Below, piece after piece: positions 8,940-16,739 of a stretch of 34,528 nt of DNA. This DNA is from Gammaproteobacteria bacterium (GTDB lineage: Bacteria > Pseudomonadota > Gammaproteobacteria > Eutrophobiales > Eutrophobiaceae): assembly GCA_021773215.1 (NCBI GenBank), contig JAJFKM010000001.1, positions 1 to 34,528 on the forward strand. Direction: 5' to 3'. A program made the position numbers and the translations under genes. Position 1 is the first letter of the stretch. The number at the start of each line of letters is the position of its first letter. Under the pieces are notes generated by a model that did not search any database, had not been told where the DNA came from, and saw nothing but the letters and a program-made list of their open reading frames with translations.

Positions 8940-9860
8940 TCATCCTCTAGGATGATGTTCGGCATGTAGCTCTTTCAAACGTTCTCTTGCCACATGTGTG
9001 TAAATTTGTGTGGTAGATATATCACTATGTCCTAACAACATCTGCACGACCCTTAGATCGGCACCATGGTTTATTAAGTGTGTAGCGAATGCGTGGCGCA
9101 GAACATGTGGTGATAATGTTTTTTTGATCTCGGCGACTTTTGCATAACGTTTGACCATGTGCCAAAAAGTTTGACGCGTCATCGCTTTACCGCGGTTACT
9201 CGGAAACATTGCATCGCTTAAGGCATTGTTAAGAATTTCACTACGTGCTGATGATAAATAACGTTCAAGCCATGAATTAGCCTCTTCTCCCATCGGTACT
9301 AAACGCTCTTTGTTTCCTTTCCCTGTCACACGCACGACACCTTGCCTTAAGTTGACTTGCTGAATTGTTAAACCAACGAGTTCGGATACACGTAAGCCTG
9401 TAGCATAGAGTAGCTCAAGCATGGTTTTGTCTCTCACCCCTGCAGCTTTCTCTGTATCAGGGGCATTAAGTAGTGCTTCTACTTCAGCTTCGGTTAGAGA
9501 TTTTGGTAGTGTTCGTCCAAGTCTTGGCGCGTCAACATTACTTACCGGGTTTTGCTTTATATGATCTTCTCTTAATAGATATTCATATAAGCGTCGTAAA
9601 CTGGATAATCTACGCGCGACGGTTCTGGCAGAAGCAGCTTCAGATGATGATAAGTAAGCAAGGATGTCTTTGGTTTCTGCTTTGATTAAGTCAACTTTTT
9701 TAGGCTGGAGCCATATTGAAAAATGCGTCAGATCACTGCGATATGCGGAAAGTGTATTTTTGCTTAAGCCTCGTTCCATCCACAATGTATCCAGGAAAGA
9801 ATCAATAACTTGATTAGATTTGTTTGAAATGCCGATTTGCTGTTCAGAAGCAAGACTCAT
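8940..9860 (-). CDS. xerD: Tyrosine recombinase XerD
   Basis: 306 residues from the ATG at 9860; an upstream GTG at 9875 would add five residues. Family length is about 298. XerD with XerC resolves chromosome dimers at dif, activated by FtsK. An N-terminal SAM-like core-binding domain (LSKNTLSAYRSDL) precedes the catalytic domain. Counting from the GTG start, the catalytic residues are Arg162 (TGLRVSEL), Lys186 (GKGNKERL), His257-x-x-Arg260 (HVLRHAFATHL), His283 (LLGHSDISTTQ) and Tyr292 (IYTHV). It converges with the ATPase gene, six bases apart. The complete catalytic set and family-typical spacing argue for the housekeeping XerD over a phage integrase. Confidence 0.94.
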   Translation of the reverse strand: MSLASEQQIGISNKSNQVIDSFLDTLWMERGLSKNTLSAYRSDLTHFSIWLQPKKVDLIKAETKDILAYLSSSEAASARTVARRLSSLRRLYEYLLREDHIKQNPVSNVDAPRLGRTLPKSLTEAEVEALLNAPDTEKAAGVRDKTMLELLYATGLRVSELVGLTIQQVNLRQGVVRVTGKGNKERLVPMGEEANSWLERYLSSARSEILNNALSDAMFPSNRGKAMTRQTFWHMVKRYAKVAEIKKTLSPHVLRHAFATHLINHGADLRVVQMLLGHSDISTTQIYTHVARERLKELHAEHHPRG

Positions 9861-9975
9861 ATTCAAGCAACCCACTGTCTAAATAGGTATTGTTGGGTTC
9901 TATCGAAATCTTGTGGATATTTTATTTTCAAGGATCTGGTCGACAGTAGAATTAATAAACCAGATATTACAGATA

Positions 9976-9998
9976 CCGGACTGGACTAACCAGTCCGG
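9976..9998 (-). terminator. Hairpin after the rpsP-rimM-trmD-rplS operon
   Basis: A perfect 9-bp stem (CCGGACTGG / CCAGTCCGG) with a five-base loop, 22 bases downstream of the rplS stop. It is not followed by a T run on the minus strand, so termination may be inefficient or the hairpin may protect the mRNA 3' end. Confidence 0.55.
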
Positions 9999-10020
9999 CT
10001 TAAGAGACTTGTTTGGAAAA

Positions 10021-10377
10021 CTATTTTTTAACCTTAATTTTCTCTTTAATACGTGCTGCTTTACCGCGAAGGTCACGCATGTAATACAGTTTTGCACGTC
10101 GTACATCACCTCTGCGTTTAACTTGAATCTCGGCTACGCTGGGGCTGTATGTCTGGAAAACACGCTCAACACCTTCACCATAGGAAATCTTACGCACGGT
10201 GAATGCTGAATTCAGACCACGATTTTTGACCGCAATGACAACACCTTCAAAGGCCTGTAAACGTTCGCGTTGACCTTCTTTTACTTTCACCTGAACTACA
10301 ACAGTATCGCCTGGACCAAATTCAGGTATTTCACGTGTCATCTGCTCGGCATCGAGTTGTTCGATTATGTTCGCCAT
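10021..10377 (-). CDS. rplS: Ribosomal protein L19
   Basis: 118 residues from the ATG at 10377. An in-frame ATG two codons earlier (10383) is only one base from GGAG, whereas 10377 is spaced seven bases and gives the canonical MANIIEQL start. L19 lies at the 30S-50S interface (bridge B8). Conserved blocks are present: [37 protein letters not shown] and the basic tail [21 protein letters not shown]. Last gene of the rpsP operon, 29 bases after trmD. Confidence 0.98.
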   Translation of the reverse strand: MANIIEQLDAEQMTREIPEFGPGDTVVVQVKVKEGQRERLQAFEGVVIAVKNRGLNSAFTVRKISYGEGVERVFQTYSPSVAEIQVKRRGDVRRAKLYYMRDLRGKAARIKEKIKVKK

Positions 10378-10406
10378 TTTCATACTCCAATCACTATTAC
10401 TTGTTA

Positions 10407-11156
10407 TTAACTATTAGATTGTTCAGATTCAGTAATGAATTCCTGCAACAATCCTTTTTGTTCTTCATCCAGTTCAATAGACTCAATTAAATCTGGTCTT
10501 ACCTGCCAGGTCTTGCCAAGAGCCTGTTTTAAGCGCCAACGACGTATATGCTCATGATTCCCACTGAGTAATACTTCGGGCACCTGATGGCCATTTATCT
10601 GCTCAGGGCGCGTATAATGCGGATAGTCCAGCAAACCGTCAACAAATGAATCTTCATTAACTGAATCTTCATGCCCCAAGACACCAGGCAAGGTCCGACA
10701 AACACTATCAATTAGTACCATTGCAGCCAGTTCACCGCCGCTGAGGACATAATCACCTATTGACCATTCCTCATCTACTTCAGATTCTATGAGCCGCTCA
10801 TCGATACCTTCATATCGTCCGGAGACCAATATCATCCCATCACGTTCAGACAGTTCAAGAACACCATCCTGATCCAGTCGCCTTCCCTGTGGTGATAAAT
10901 ATATCACCTTGCTTGCCGGTTGCGCCTGTTTGGCCTTGGTAATAGCTGAACTCACAGGTTCATACATCATTACCATACCCGGACCACCACCATAAGAACG
11001 GTCGTCTACTGTCTTGTGTTTATCGCAACTGAAATCTCGAGGATTCCATGCTCTATACTCAAGCAAACTATCTGTTACTGCTCGTCCAATAACGCCGTGC
11101 TCAAACACCGTGGAAACCATCTCCGGGAAAAGCGTTATGACATCCAGTTGATACAT
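10407..11156 (-). CDS. trmD: tRNA (guanine37-N1)-methyltransferase
   Basis: 249 residues, typical length. TrmD makes m1G37 next to the anticodon and prevents +1 frameshifting on proline and other tRNAs. The SPOUT trefoil-knot SAM site is visible in [26 protein letters not shown] and the signature [12 protein letters not shown]. The C-terminal helical tRNA-binding domain follows ([17 protein letters not shown]). The start codon overlaps the rimM stop by one base, which implies translational coupling. Confidence 0.97.
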   Translation of the reverse strand: MYQLDVITLFPEMVSTVFEHGVIGRAVTDSLLEYRAWNPRDFSCDKHKTVDDRSYGGGPGMVMMYEPVSSAITKAKQAQPASKVIYLSPQGRRLDQDGVLELSERDGMILVSGRYEGIDERLIESEVDEEWSIGDYVLSGGELAAMVLIDSVCRTLPGVLGHEDSVNEDSFVDGLLDYPHYTRPEQINGHQVPEVLLSGNHEHIRRWRLKQALGKTWQVRPDLIESIELDEEQKGLLQEFITESEQSNS

Positions 11157-11680
11157 TATTCTTCAATAAGCCAGTCGACGTGCATTGTCTTGGCAACCAA
11201 ATCGACTCGTTTTACAAATACTTCCATTATAAGCGGAATTAGCGTCTTAGCTTTTTTCTCGCCGACTTTCTTGATAACAAGCACATCATTAGCACCCGTT
11301 TCAACAATATCCTTAACATTACCTAGACTAATGTTATCTTGATTAAAAACCTCAAGACCCATTAGGTCATGCCAGTAATATTCACCTTCGTTTAGTGCTG
11401 GCAATACGGTCTGTGTCACCGCCAATTTACAACGAACATACTCTCGTGCTGCTTCAGGCGTATCTACCCCTGTCATTTTCACTAGTAGTCGGCCACTTCC
11501 ACGTTGTTGAAAATCTTCGATGTCGACTTCTTTCCAACTTGAATCCACATGAATATACCAGGGGGAATAAGTAAAAATGTTTTCTTTAGGTCTGGTGTAC
11601 GATTCAATCTTTAACCAGCCTCGTACGCCATACACACCGCCAATACGGCCGACGATAATTGGGTTTTCATTTTCCTGCAT
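11156..11680 (-). CDS. rimM: 16S rRNA processing protein RimM
   Basis: 174 residues. RimM binds r-protein S19 and helps mature the 30S head. The N-terminal domain carries [17 protein letters not shown], and the C-terminal PRC-barrel carries [11 protein letters not shown] followed by the [10 protein letters not shown] and [11 protein letters not shown] strands typical of the family. It sits between rpsP (75-base gap with a long stem-loop) and trmD (one-base overlap), the order seen in E. coli, where rimM and trmD are made at lower levels than the flanking ribosomal proteins. Confidence 0.96.
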   Translation of the reverse strand: MQENENPIIVGRIGGVYGVRGWLKIESYTRPKENIFTYSPWYIHVDSSWKEVDIEDFQQRGSGRLLVKMTGVDTPEAAREYVRCKLAVTQTVLPALNEGEYYWHDLMGLEVFNQDNISLGNVKDIVETGANDVLVIKKVGEKKAKTLIPLIMEVFVKRVDLVAKTMHVDWLIEE

Positions 11681-11702
11681 TAAGTTAAATGCCGGTTAAT
11701 AT

Positions 11703-11733
11703 ATTGCCTAGATTCCTAAAGAATTTAAGCAAT
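11703..11733 (-). promoter_or_regulatory. Long stem-loop in the rpsP-rimM intergenic mRNA
   Basis: A 13-position stem (11703-11715 against 11721-11733, loop of five) in which 12 positions pair on the transcribed strand, including one wobble. The 75-base gap is otherwise the only non-coding stretch inside the operon. It could reduce translation of rimM-trmD or mark a processing point separating r-protein from modification-enzyme expression. Confidence 0.4.
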
Positions 11734-11755
11734 AAACTTTCTTTAAAACTATTAA

Positions 11756-12013
11756 CTACGCCGCTGCAACTGCTGCTGCGTTATCTTTAATCAATTTCGC
11801 TACGCGATCAGACGTCTGTGCACCTTGCGATACCCAGTAATCGATACGTTCCATATCAAGCTTCAAAGGAACTTCCTGGCCTGCAGCGGTAGGATTGAAA
11901 AAACCAAGACGTTCTAATGAACGACCATCACGTTTGTTGCGGCTATCTGTTACCACAATGTGATAAAAAGGCTTTTTCTTTGAGCCTGTTCGAGACATTC
12001 TAATTGTTACCAT
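11756..12013 (-). CDS. rpsP: Ribosomal protein S16
   Basis: 85 residues, family-typical. S16 is an early-assembling 30S protein. The N-terminal [24 protein letters not shown] and the central [14 protein letters not shown] block are diagnostic. First gene of rpsP-rimM-trmD-rplS. The leader contains a small hairpin, GGGTA-GAAAA-TACCC (12050-12064). No strong promoter match stands out in the 240-base region shared with the divergent folate gene. Confidence 0.98.
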   Translation of the reverse strand: MVTIRMSRTGSKKKPFYHIVVTDSRNKRDGRSLERLGFFNPTAAGQEVPLKLDMERIDYWVSQGAQTSDRVAKLIKDNAAAVAAA

Positions 12014-12211
12014 CAGTCTGATGACCTCATTTATTCTGAAATTTACAACGGGTAGAAAATACCCATCCGAAAAAAGGCGCTATTGTACGTAAAAACACCA
12101 AAAAAGAAAGTAAAGACAGTACTTTAACGAGATGTAAAATACCACTGGCTTTAAAGCTAGATAAGCATAATAAAGAACAAATTATCTTTATTAAAAGTAT
12201 ATTCACAATAC

Positions 12212-12220
12212 TGTTATAAT
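12212..12220 (+). promoter_or_regulatory. Extended -10 promoter for the cyclo-ligase gene
   Basis: TGTTATAAT matches the extended -10 consensus TGnTATAAT, about 30 bases before the first possible start codon. No good -35 lies at 17 bases, which extended -10 promoters can tolerate. Confidence 0.5.
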
Positions 12221-12253
12221 ATACTGATTAATATAGCTATTTTATTGATACCT

Positions 12254-12829
12254 ATGAATATACATGAACAAAAAAAACACTTGCGAACCCGCTTAAAAAA
12301 ACGCCGAGAACTTGTCTCTGAGAGTAAACGCAAGGAGAAGAGTCAGCAAATTAGTGAATACTTATCTGAAATAGATGAATTTAATCACGCAAAAAACATA
12401 TTTTGCTATATCTCATACCTCAGCGAAGTCGAAACCCACGCTTTGATAAATGGCTTTTTAGACCGAAATCTAGCGATTGCCGTACCCAAGATAGTAGATA
12501 AATCTGAGATGATCGCCGTTCCACTATCTGATTTATCCGATTTGGAACCTGACGCTATGGGTATTTTGACTCCAAAATTGAATCTTTCAGCATCTGGACC
12601 CTTCGATATTGCTATCACCCCTGGCGTCGGGTTTACGGTTAATGGAGAACGACTCGGCTATGGCAAGGGCTACTATGATCGTTGGTTCTCTCAAAATAAA
12701 GTGAATATAAAAATCGGCATTGCATTCGAAACTCAGTTGGTTGAACAATTACCAACCGAAGAAACTGACATTTCTTTGGATGTCCTCGTCACTGAGGAAC
12801 GAATTATTGATTTGAGAAAGCCCTCCTGA
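12254..12829 (+). CDS. 5-formyltetrahydrofolate cyclo-ligase
   Basis: 191 residues from the ATG at 12254; an in-frame TTG at 12245 is possible but gives an odd MIP leader. The enzyme (5-FCL, YgfA-type) converts 5-formyl-THF to 5,10-methenyl-THF with ATP hydrolysis. A basic N-terminal helix (HLRTRLKKRRELVS), ISYLSEVETHALI and the signature GERLGYGKGYYDRWF, which holds the phosphate and substrate-binding residues, are all present. In E. coli the homologue follows the 6S RNA gene; I see no 6S-like structure upstream here, and the gap is too short for one plus both promoters. Confidence 0.94.
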   Translation: MNIHEQKKHLRTRLKKRRELVSESKRKEKSQQISEYLSEIDEFNHAKNIFCYISYLSEVETHALINGFLDRNLAIAVPKIVDKSEMIAVPLSDLSDLEPDAMGILTPKLNLSASGPFDIAITPGVGFTVNGERLGYGKGYYDRWFSQNKVNIKIGIAFETQLVEQLPTEETDISLDVLVTEERIIDLRKPS

Positions 12830-12840
12830 AAACTATTACT

Positions 12841-13575
12841 CTAATCTGCCTCAAAATCTGCCAATTCTATAAGTAATGTCCCCTTATCCAAGGCATCACT
12901 TTTCGTTGTTTCAATCCGCTCCATTTTAATCAGACCAACACCTTGAGCAAACCAGCTAGTTTGTTCTACGTTCACTAGCGTTAGACCAATATAGTTTCCT
13001 GCATCTTTAAATGACGAACCACTCATTGTGATTTTCATGCAATTTTTAAAACGCCCTGCTGGAACATTAACTACATCGTCTAGAGATACAATCTTTGCCT
13101 CTAAATCCACTTTCGCAAAAATTTCAAATACTGTTTTCTGTGGAGGCCCTGTTTTCTTTAATAACTTTGTTGTAGTCGATTGTTCCCATGTTGTATTCAT
13201 CACATGTGGTTTAGGAACAACTAATTGTTTATCCTTATTAAATTCAGGCTTAATTTTCTTGTCATTTATGCTGCCTAGATAATAAATGCCTTCATTAGAA
13301 TCTAAATAGTACAAAACAGTGCCATCGAGAGACTGTCGTAAATATACCGGCTTGCCATCTAATTCACTTTCACCAAGATTATTGAGGATGTATTTTTGTT
13401 TCTGTACTCCATCCCGTGTTTCTAACACGACATCGTAACGCCATTTATGACCATCACTGAGGGGGAAATAGGATGGTTCTTTTTTTGAACATCCTGAACA
13501 GATTAATAAAATGATTAAGAATATAAAGCTATCGTATCTAATCCAATCAAGAACTGTACTACATTGATTAATCAT
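12841..13575 (-). CDS. Putative lipoprotein of unknown function
   Basis: 244 residues. A hydrophobic segment (about 17-28) ends in ICSGC-SKKEP, a plausible though imperfect lipobox, so the protein is probably a lipoprotein. The mature part opens with YFPLSDGHKWRYDVV, a pattern seen in several uncharacterised lipoprotein families, and is predicted beta-rich. Its start overlaps the end of the BASS transporter gene by eight bases, so translation is probably coupled. It converges on the cyclo-ligase gene with an 11-base gap. I assign no function. Confidence 0.75.
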   Translation of the reverse strand: MINQCSTVLDWIRYDSFIFLIILLICSGCSKKEPSYFPLSDGHKWRYDVVLETRDGVQKQKYILNNLGESELDGKPVYLRQSLDGTVLYYLDSNEGIYYLGSINDKKIKPEFNKDKQLVVPKPHVMNTTWEQSTTTKLLKKTGPPQKTVFEIFAKVDLEAKIVSLDDVVNVPAGRFKNCMKITMSGSSFKDAGNYIGLTLVNVEQTSWFAQGVGLIKMERIETTKSDALDKGTLLIELADFEAD

Positions 13576-14503
13576 GTTTATGTACGTCAGTTGTTCCTAG
13601 CTTATTGTTTGACCAAATAACGGCCATGATTGAACCACTAATGTTGTGCCAGATACTAAAAAGCGCGCCGGGCAATGCAGCCAAAGCGGTAAAATATTGA
13701 TTTGCTAATACCACTGCTAAGCCCGAGTTTTGCATGCCAACCTCAATCGAAATCGTTTTACATATCGTCTCATCATAGCCCATCAACTTTGGAATACTAT
13801 AGCCGGTAATTAATCCCAAAAGATTGTGTAAAGCAACTGCTACAAATAACAAGACTCCTAACTCAGTTATCTGCGTCTGATTTTTTGCAACTATCACACC
13901 TATAATAAAAATGACAAATGATACAGAAAGTAAAGGTAAAAATAATTTAACTTTCTGAATTTGTTGTTGGAATAAAGAATTGATCAAGACACCACATAGA
14001 ACCGGCAAGACTACAATTAGCAAAAGATTTTTCATCATATTGAGAACAGGAACATCAATACTTTGATCGGCATAAAACAACATGATTAACGGTGTTAACA
14101 GCGCTGCTAACAAGGTAGAAATTGCTGTTAATGATATTGAGAGTGCCACATTACCACGCGCCAGAAAACATATAACATTTGATGCGGTTCCCCCTGGGCA
14201 AGCACCAACCAGAATCAACCCTGTTGCTAGTAAAACCGGCAAACCTAACAATAGTGACAACGACCACGCTATGAAAGGCATCAAGATATATTGTAAACAA
14301 ACACCCACAACAATTAGCATCGGTTCATCTAATACACGTTTGAAATCAGCAGGTTTAAGGGTCATGCCCATTGAGAACATAACGACGCCTAACATCGGAA
14401 CTATAGCCTTACCATAATCGGCTAATAACCATGGGTAACATAAGGCAATAACGGAAACTACAATTGCGCCTATAGGTAATAACAAAATACTACGAGTTTG
14501 CAT
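13568..14503 (-). CDS. Bile acid:sodium symporter (BASS) family transporter
   Basis: 311 residues with about nine or ten hydrophobic segments, as in bacterial ASBT-like proteins. Family motifs: MGMTLKPADFKRVL near the N terminus, GACPGGTASNVICFLARGNVALS in the first half (crossover and sodium site), and EVGMQNSGLAVVLAN in the second half (E and Q of the second crossover). These proteins import organic anions such as pantoate, 2-keto acids or sulfonated compounds with sodium; the name does not mean bile acids are the substrate. The substrate is unknown. It is translationally linked to the downstream lipoprotein. Confidence 0.9.
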   Translation of the reverse strand: MQTRSILLLPIGAIVVSVIALCYPWLLADYGKAIVPMLGVVMFSMGMTLKPADFKRVLDEPMLIVVGVCLQYILMPFIAWSLSLLLGLPVLLATGLILVGACPGGTASNVICFLARGNVALSISLTAISTLLAALLTPLIMLFYADQSIDVPVLNMMKNLLLIVVLPVLCGVLINSLFQQQIQKVKLFLPLLSVSFVIFIIGVIVAKNQTQITELGVLLFVAVALHNLLGLITGYSIPKLMGYDETICKTISIEVGMQNSGLAVVLANQYFTALAALPGALFSIWHNISGSIMAVIWSNNKLGTTDVHKHD

Positions 14504-14664
14504 ATTGAGCGTTTATAATTTTATTGGCATTAAAAAATCAGCTGATCTATATCTTTAATCATCCAGTATCATATTGTGATTACAACAATATTATCTAACA
14601 AAAATAGATACTATAAAGCAGAACCAAGATTTTCTTATGTAAACAAGGTAAATTATAAACCTCT

Positions 14665-15150
14665 ATGACTGACAAACTTCATCAAATCAATGCTCAATAT
14701 TCAAATAAGGAAGATAGAATCCTAATTCGCACATCAACAGAAAATAACAAAGAATACCTGATCTGGTTAACACGTCGCTTTACAAAACTGTTACTCGATA
14801 TTCTTGATAAAGAAATCGAAAATCGTGGCGGAACAACATCATTAAGTTCTAAGAAAGAAACCAAAAAACTTTATACAGAAGGCGCTTTTGAAAAACCCTA
14901 CGCTGAAGAAAAACCGAAAACTCGACCATTAGGTGAACAAGGAGTATTAGCCTTTGGTATAAAGACAGGAACCGACACTAGTGGGAACCTGATTCTTGAA
15001 CTCCAATCAGAAAACAAACAAGGCATAACCTTGACCTTGAATGAAACCTTGCTCTATATGTTTTATTCACTGCTGACACAGAGTATCGAACGTTCAGAAT
15101 GGCAGATTGGGAAGTTCGGTGAAAGAACTAAGGGTAGTCAGTTACATTAG
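14665..15150 (+). CDS. Conserved-looking cytosolic protein of unknown function
   Basis: 161 residues, no signal peptide or membrane segment. It has a mixed composition: an N-terminal amphipathic part (EYLIWLTRRFTKLLLDILDKEIE), a lysine-rich linker, then a beta segment (GNLILELQSENKQGITLTLNE) and a C-terminal helix with ERSEWQIGKFGE. Codon use resembles its neighbours and it has its own upstream region, so it is likely a real gene. A 7-bp hairpin follows (15160-15180). I do not recognise the family. Confidence 0.7.
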   Translation: MTDKLHQINAQYSNKEDRILIRTSTENNKEYLIWLTRRFTKLLLDILDKEIENRGGTTSLSSKKETKKLYTEGAFEKPYAEEKPKTRPLGEQGVLAFGIKTGTDTSGNLILELQSENKQGITLTLNETLLYMFYSLLTQSIERSEWQIGKFGERTKGSQLH

Positions 15151-15265
15151 AGACATCCTTTGATAGTTTTCTACTATCAAGCCCATAAATACAATCAAAT
15201 TCATAAGCTTATTGTTTTAACCTAATATGCATGCACTGAAACTTTAACCCTTATGGAGCTTATTC

Positions 15266-16015
15266 ATGTTAGAAAATAGAGAAGGTAAAACCATCCCTGA
15301 CGTCACTTTTCGTGTTATCGAAGATGGAAGTTGGCAAAATATAACAACAGAAGACCTATTCTCAGGTAAAACTGTAATTGTTTTTTCATTACCTGGTGCA
15401 TTTACACCAACTTGCTCGAGCACTCATCTACCACGATTTAATGAGCTAGCACCTGTGTTTAAACAAAATGGTGTTGATGACATCATCTGCATATCCGTTA
15501 ATGACACCTTCGTCATGAATGCATGGAAAGAAGCACAGGAATCAGACAATGTAACCGTATTACCTGATGGTAATGGTGAATTTACAGATGGAATGGGTTT
15601 ATTGGTCGCTAAAAAAGACCTTGGCTTTGGCGACCGTTCCTGGCGCTACTCAATGCTGGTGAAAGATAAAGTTATTGAAAAAATGTTCATTGAGCCTGAA
15701 GTTGAAGGCGACCCGTTTGAAGTTTCTGATGCAGATACGATGTTGAATCACATAAATTCAGACGCAATTAAACCAGGGTTTGTATCAATTATATCGCGAA
15801 AAGGCTGTATACATTGTGAACGAGCCAGAAAAGCTCTGGATGAGCACAACATGCCTTACGAAGAAATTGAACTTGGACAAGGAATTACCAGTCGTTCACT
15901 ACGTGCATTATCTGGCGCAACAACAACTCCACAAGTATTCATTGGTGGTAAGTTAATTGGTACAGCAGATGATTTAGAAGCTTATTTGGCTTCAAAACAA
16001 ATCAAAGCAGCTTAA
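15266..16015 (+). CDS. Hybrid peroxiredoxin-glutaredoxin (glutathione-dependent peroxidase)
   Basis: 249 residues, a fusion. Residues 1 to about 160 are a Prx5-type peroxiredoxin with peroxidatic Cys50 in GAFTPTCSSTHLP. Residues about 168-249 are a glutaredoxin with the redox pair C181-IH-C184 and TTPQVFIGGKLIG for glutathione binding. Such fusions (PGdx, described in Haemophilus influenzae and Chromatium) reduce hydrogen peroxide and alkyl hydroperoxides in the cytosol using glutathione, with the Grx domain regenerating the Prx. TTATGGAG lies upstream of the ATG. The gene stands alone and ends in two hairpins. No OxyR site is evident. Confidence 0.95.
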   Translation: MLENREGKTIPDVTFRVIEDGSWQNITTEDLFSGKTVIVFSLPGAFTPTCSSTHLPRFNELAPVFKQNGVDDIICISVNDTFVMNAWKEAQESDNVTVLPDGNGEFTDGMGLLVAKKDLGFGDRSWRYSMLVKDKVIEKMFIEPEVEGDPFEVSDADTMLNHINSDAIKPGFVSIISRKGCIHCERARKALDEHNMPYEEIELGQGITSRSLRALSGATTTPQVFIGGKLIGTADDLEAYLASKQIKAA

Positions 16016-16054
16016 AGCTTAACAGCCTCTCTGCCCCGTGATTTGTTAAGCTTT
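16014..16054 (+). repeat. Inverted repeat overlapping the Prx-Grx stop codon
   Basis: AAAGCTTAACA (16014-16024) and TGTTAAGCTTT (16044-16054) are perfect 11-bp complements around a 19-base loop. The left arm includes two bases of the TAA stop codon. It lies directly before the likely terminator and may act as an mRNA-stabilising structure. Confidence 0.55.
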
Positions 16055-16055
16055 G

Positions 16056-16085
16056 GAGCCATGCTTATTGCATGGCTCATTTTCT
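16056..16085 (+). terminator. Intrinsic terminator of the Prx-Grx gene
   Basis: A perfect 9-bp stem, GAGCCATGC / GCATGGCTC, with loop TTATT, followed by ATTTTCT. Confidence 0.75.
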
Positions 16086-16204
16086 ATAATTCAAACTCCT
16101 AAAATCGAAATATTCGAAATCAATCACATAATTGACTATCAAAAATTGTGGATTAGAGAAAATTGATTATGCTGGTGACATACACACGAAACAGGTATCT
16201 GGCC

Positions 16205-16498
16205 ATGAAATTATTTATCACTGTTTTGCTATCATTTGTACTTGTTAACACCTCTGTCGCTGAAGGTAATTCTAATAGTGGTGATGATTTTAGAGACACC
16301 GCTTATAAATATCAGGAAAAAGCAAAGAAATACGACAATAAGGGAAAGCATGATATTGCAGACTTGTACCTGCAGATGGCAAAAATAAAATTAAATGCTG
16401 CAAGTAAAGCTGATCAAGGTGATTGGGACGATATCGATTGGTCTGAATATCATGAGATTGAAGGCAAAATAGCGAAATTAAAAAGCCATAAAAAATAA
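16205..16498 (+). CDS. Small secreted helical protein of unknown function
   Basis: 97 residues from the ATG at 16205, chosen because it places a clean signal peptide (MKLFITVLLSFVLVNTSVA before EGNS) at the N terminus; in-frame starts at 16163 (TTG) and 16169 exist but add a non-hydrophobic leader. The mature part of about 78 residues is hydrophilic and lysine-rich (YKYQEKAKKYDNKGKHD, then DLYLQMAKIKLNAA), likely alpha-helical and periplasmic, with an acidic DWDDIDWSEYHE segment. No cysteines. No family recognised. Confidence 0.65.
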   Translation: MKLFITVLLSFVLVNTSVAEGNSNSGDDFRDTAYKYQEKAKKYDNKGKHDIADLYLQMAKIKLNAASKADQGDWDDIDWSEYHEIEGKIAKLKSHKK

Positions 16499-16690
16499 TC
16501 ACCAGATTACTTCCATTTATAGAAATAGAGCCTGAAACAAATCAGGTACTAATATTTCTTTTATTTTGTCTTACGGAAAACCATTAGATTCCCAACTATC
16601 GTATCTATATCCATTCCATAACAGTGCATCTACTTACATCATGAGTATTAACGTTTATAAAGCATGTTAGGTTAGTTAAATCTCTGGTAT

Positions 16691-16716
16691 AAAAAAAGGG
16701 GCTAAAAGCCCCTTTT
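16691..16716 (-). terminator. Intrinsic terminator of the rpsO-pnp unit
   Basis: AAAAGGGGC-TTTTA-GCCCCTTTTTTT on the minus strand, about 24 bases after the pnp stop, with a seven-T tail. The flanking A and T runs make it potentially bidirectional. Confidence 0.9.
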
Positions 16717-16739
16717 AAATTAACTCTAAGGTATTTATT

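Noticed and set aside
8940-8956. Bidirectional terminator between the ATPase and xerD genes (CATCC-TCTA-GGATG)
   Set aside because: Five base pairs without a T run and inside the xerD C-terminal codons.
12014-12244. 6S RNA upstream of the cyclo-ligase gene, as in E. coli
   Set aside because: The gap is about 230 bases and must also hold the rpsP leader; no long central-bubble hairpin is visible.
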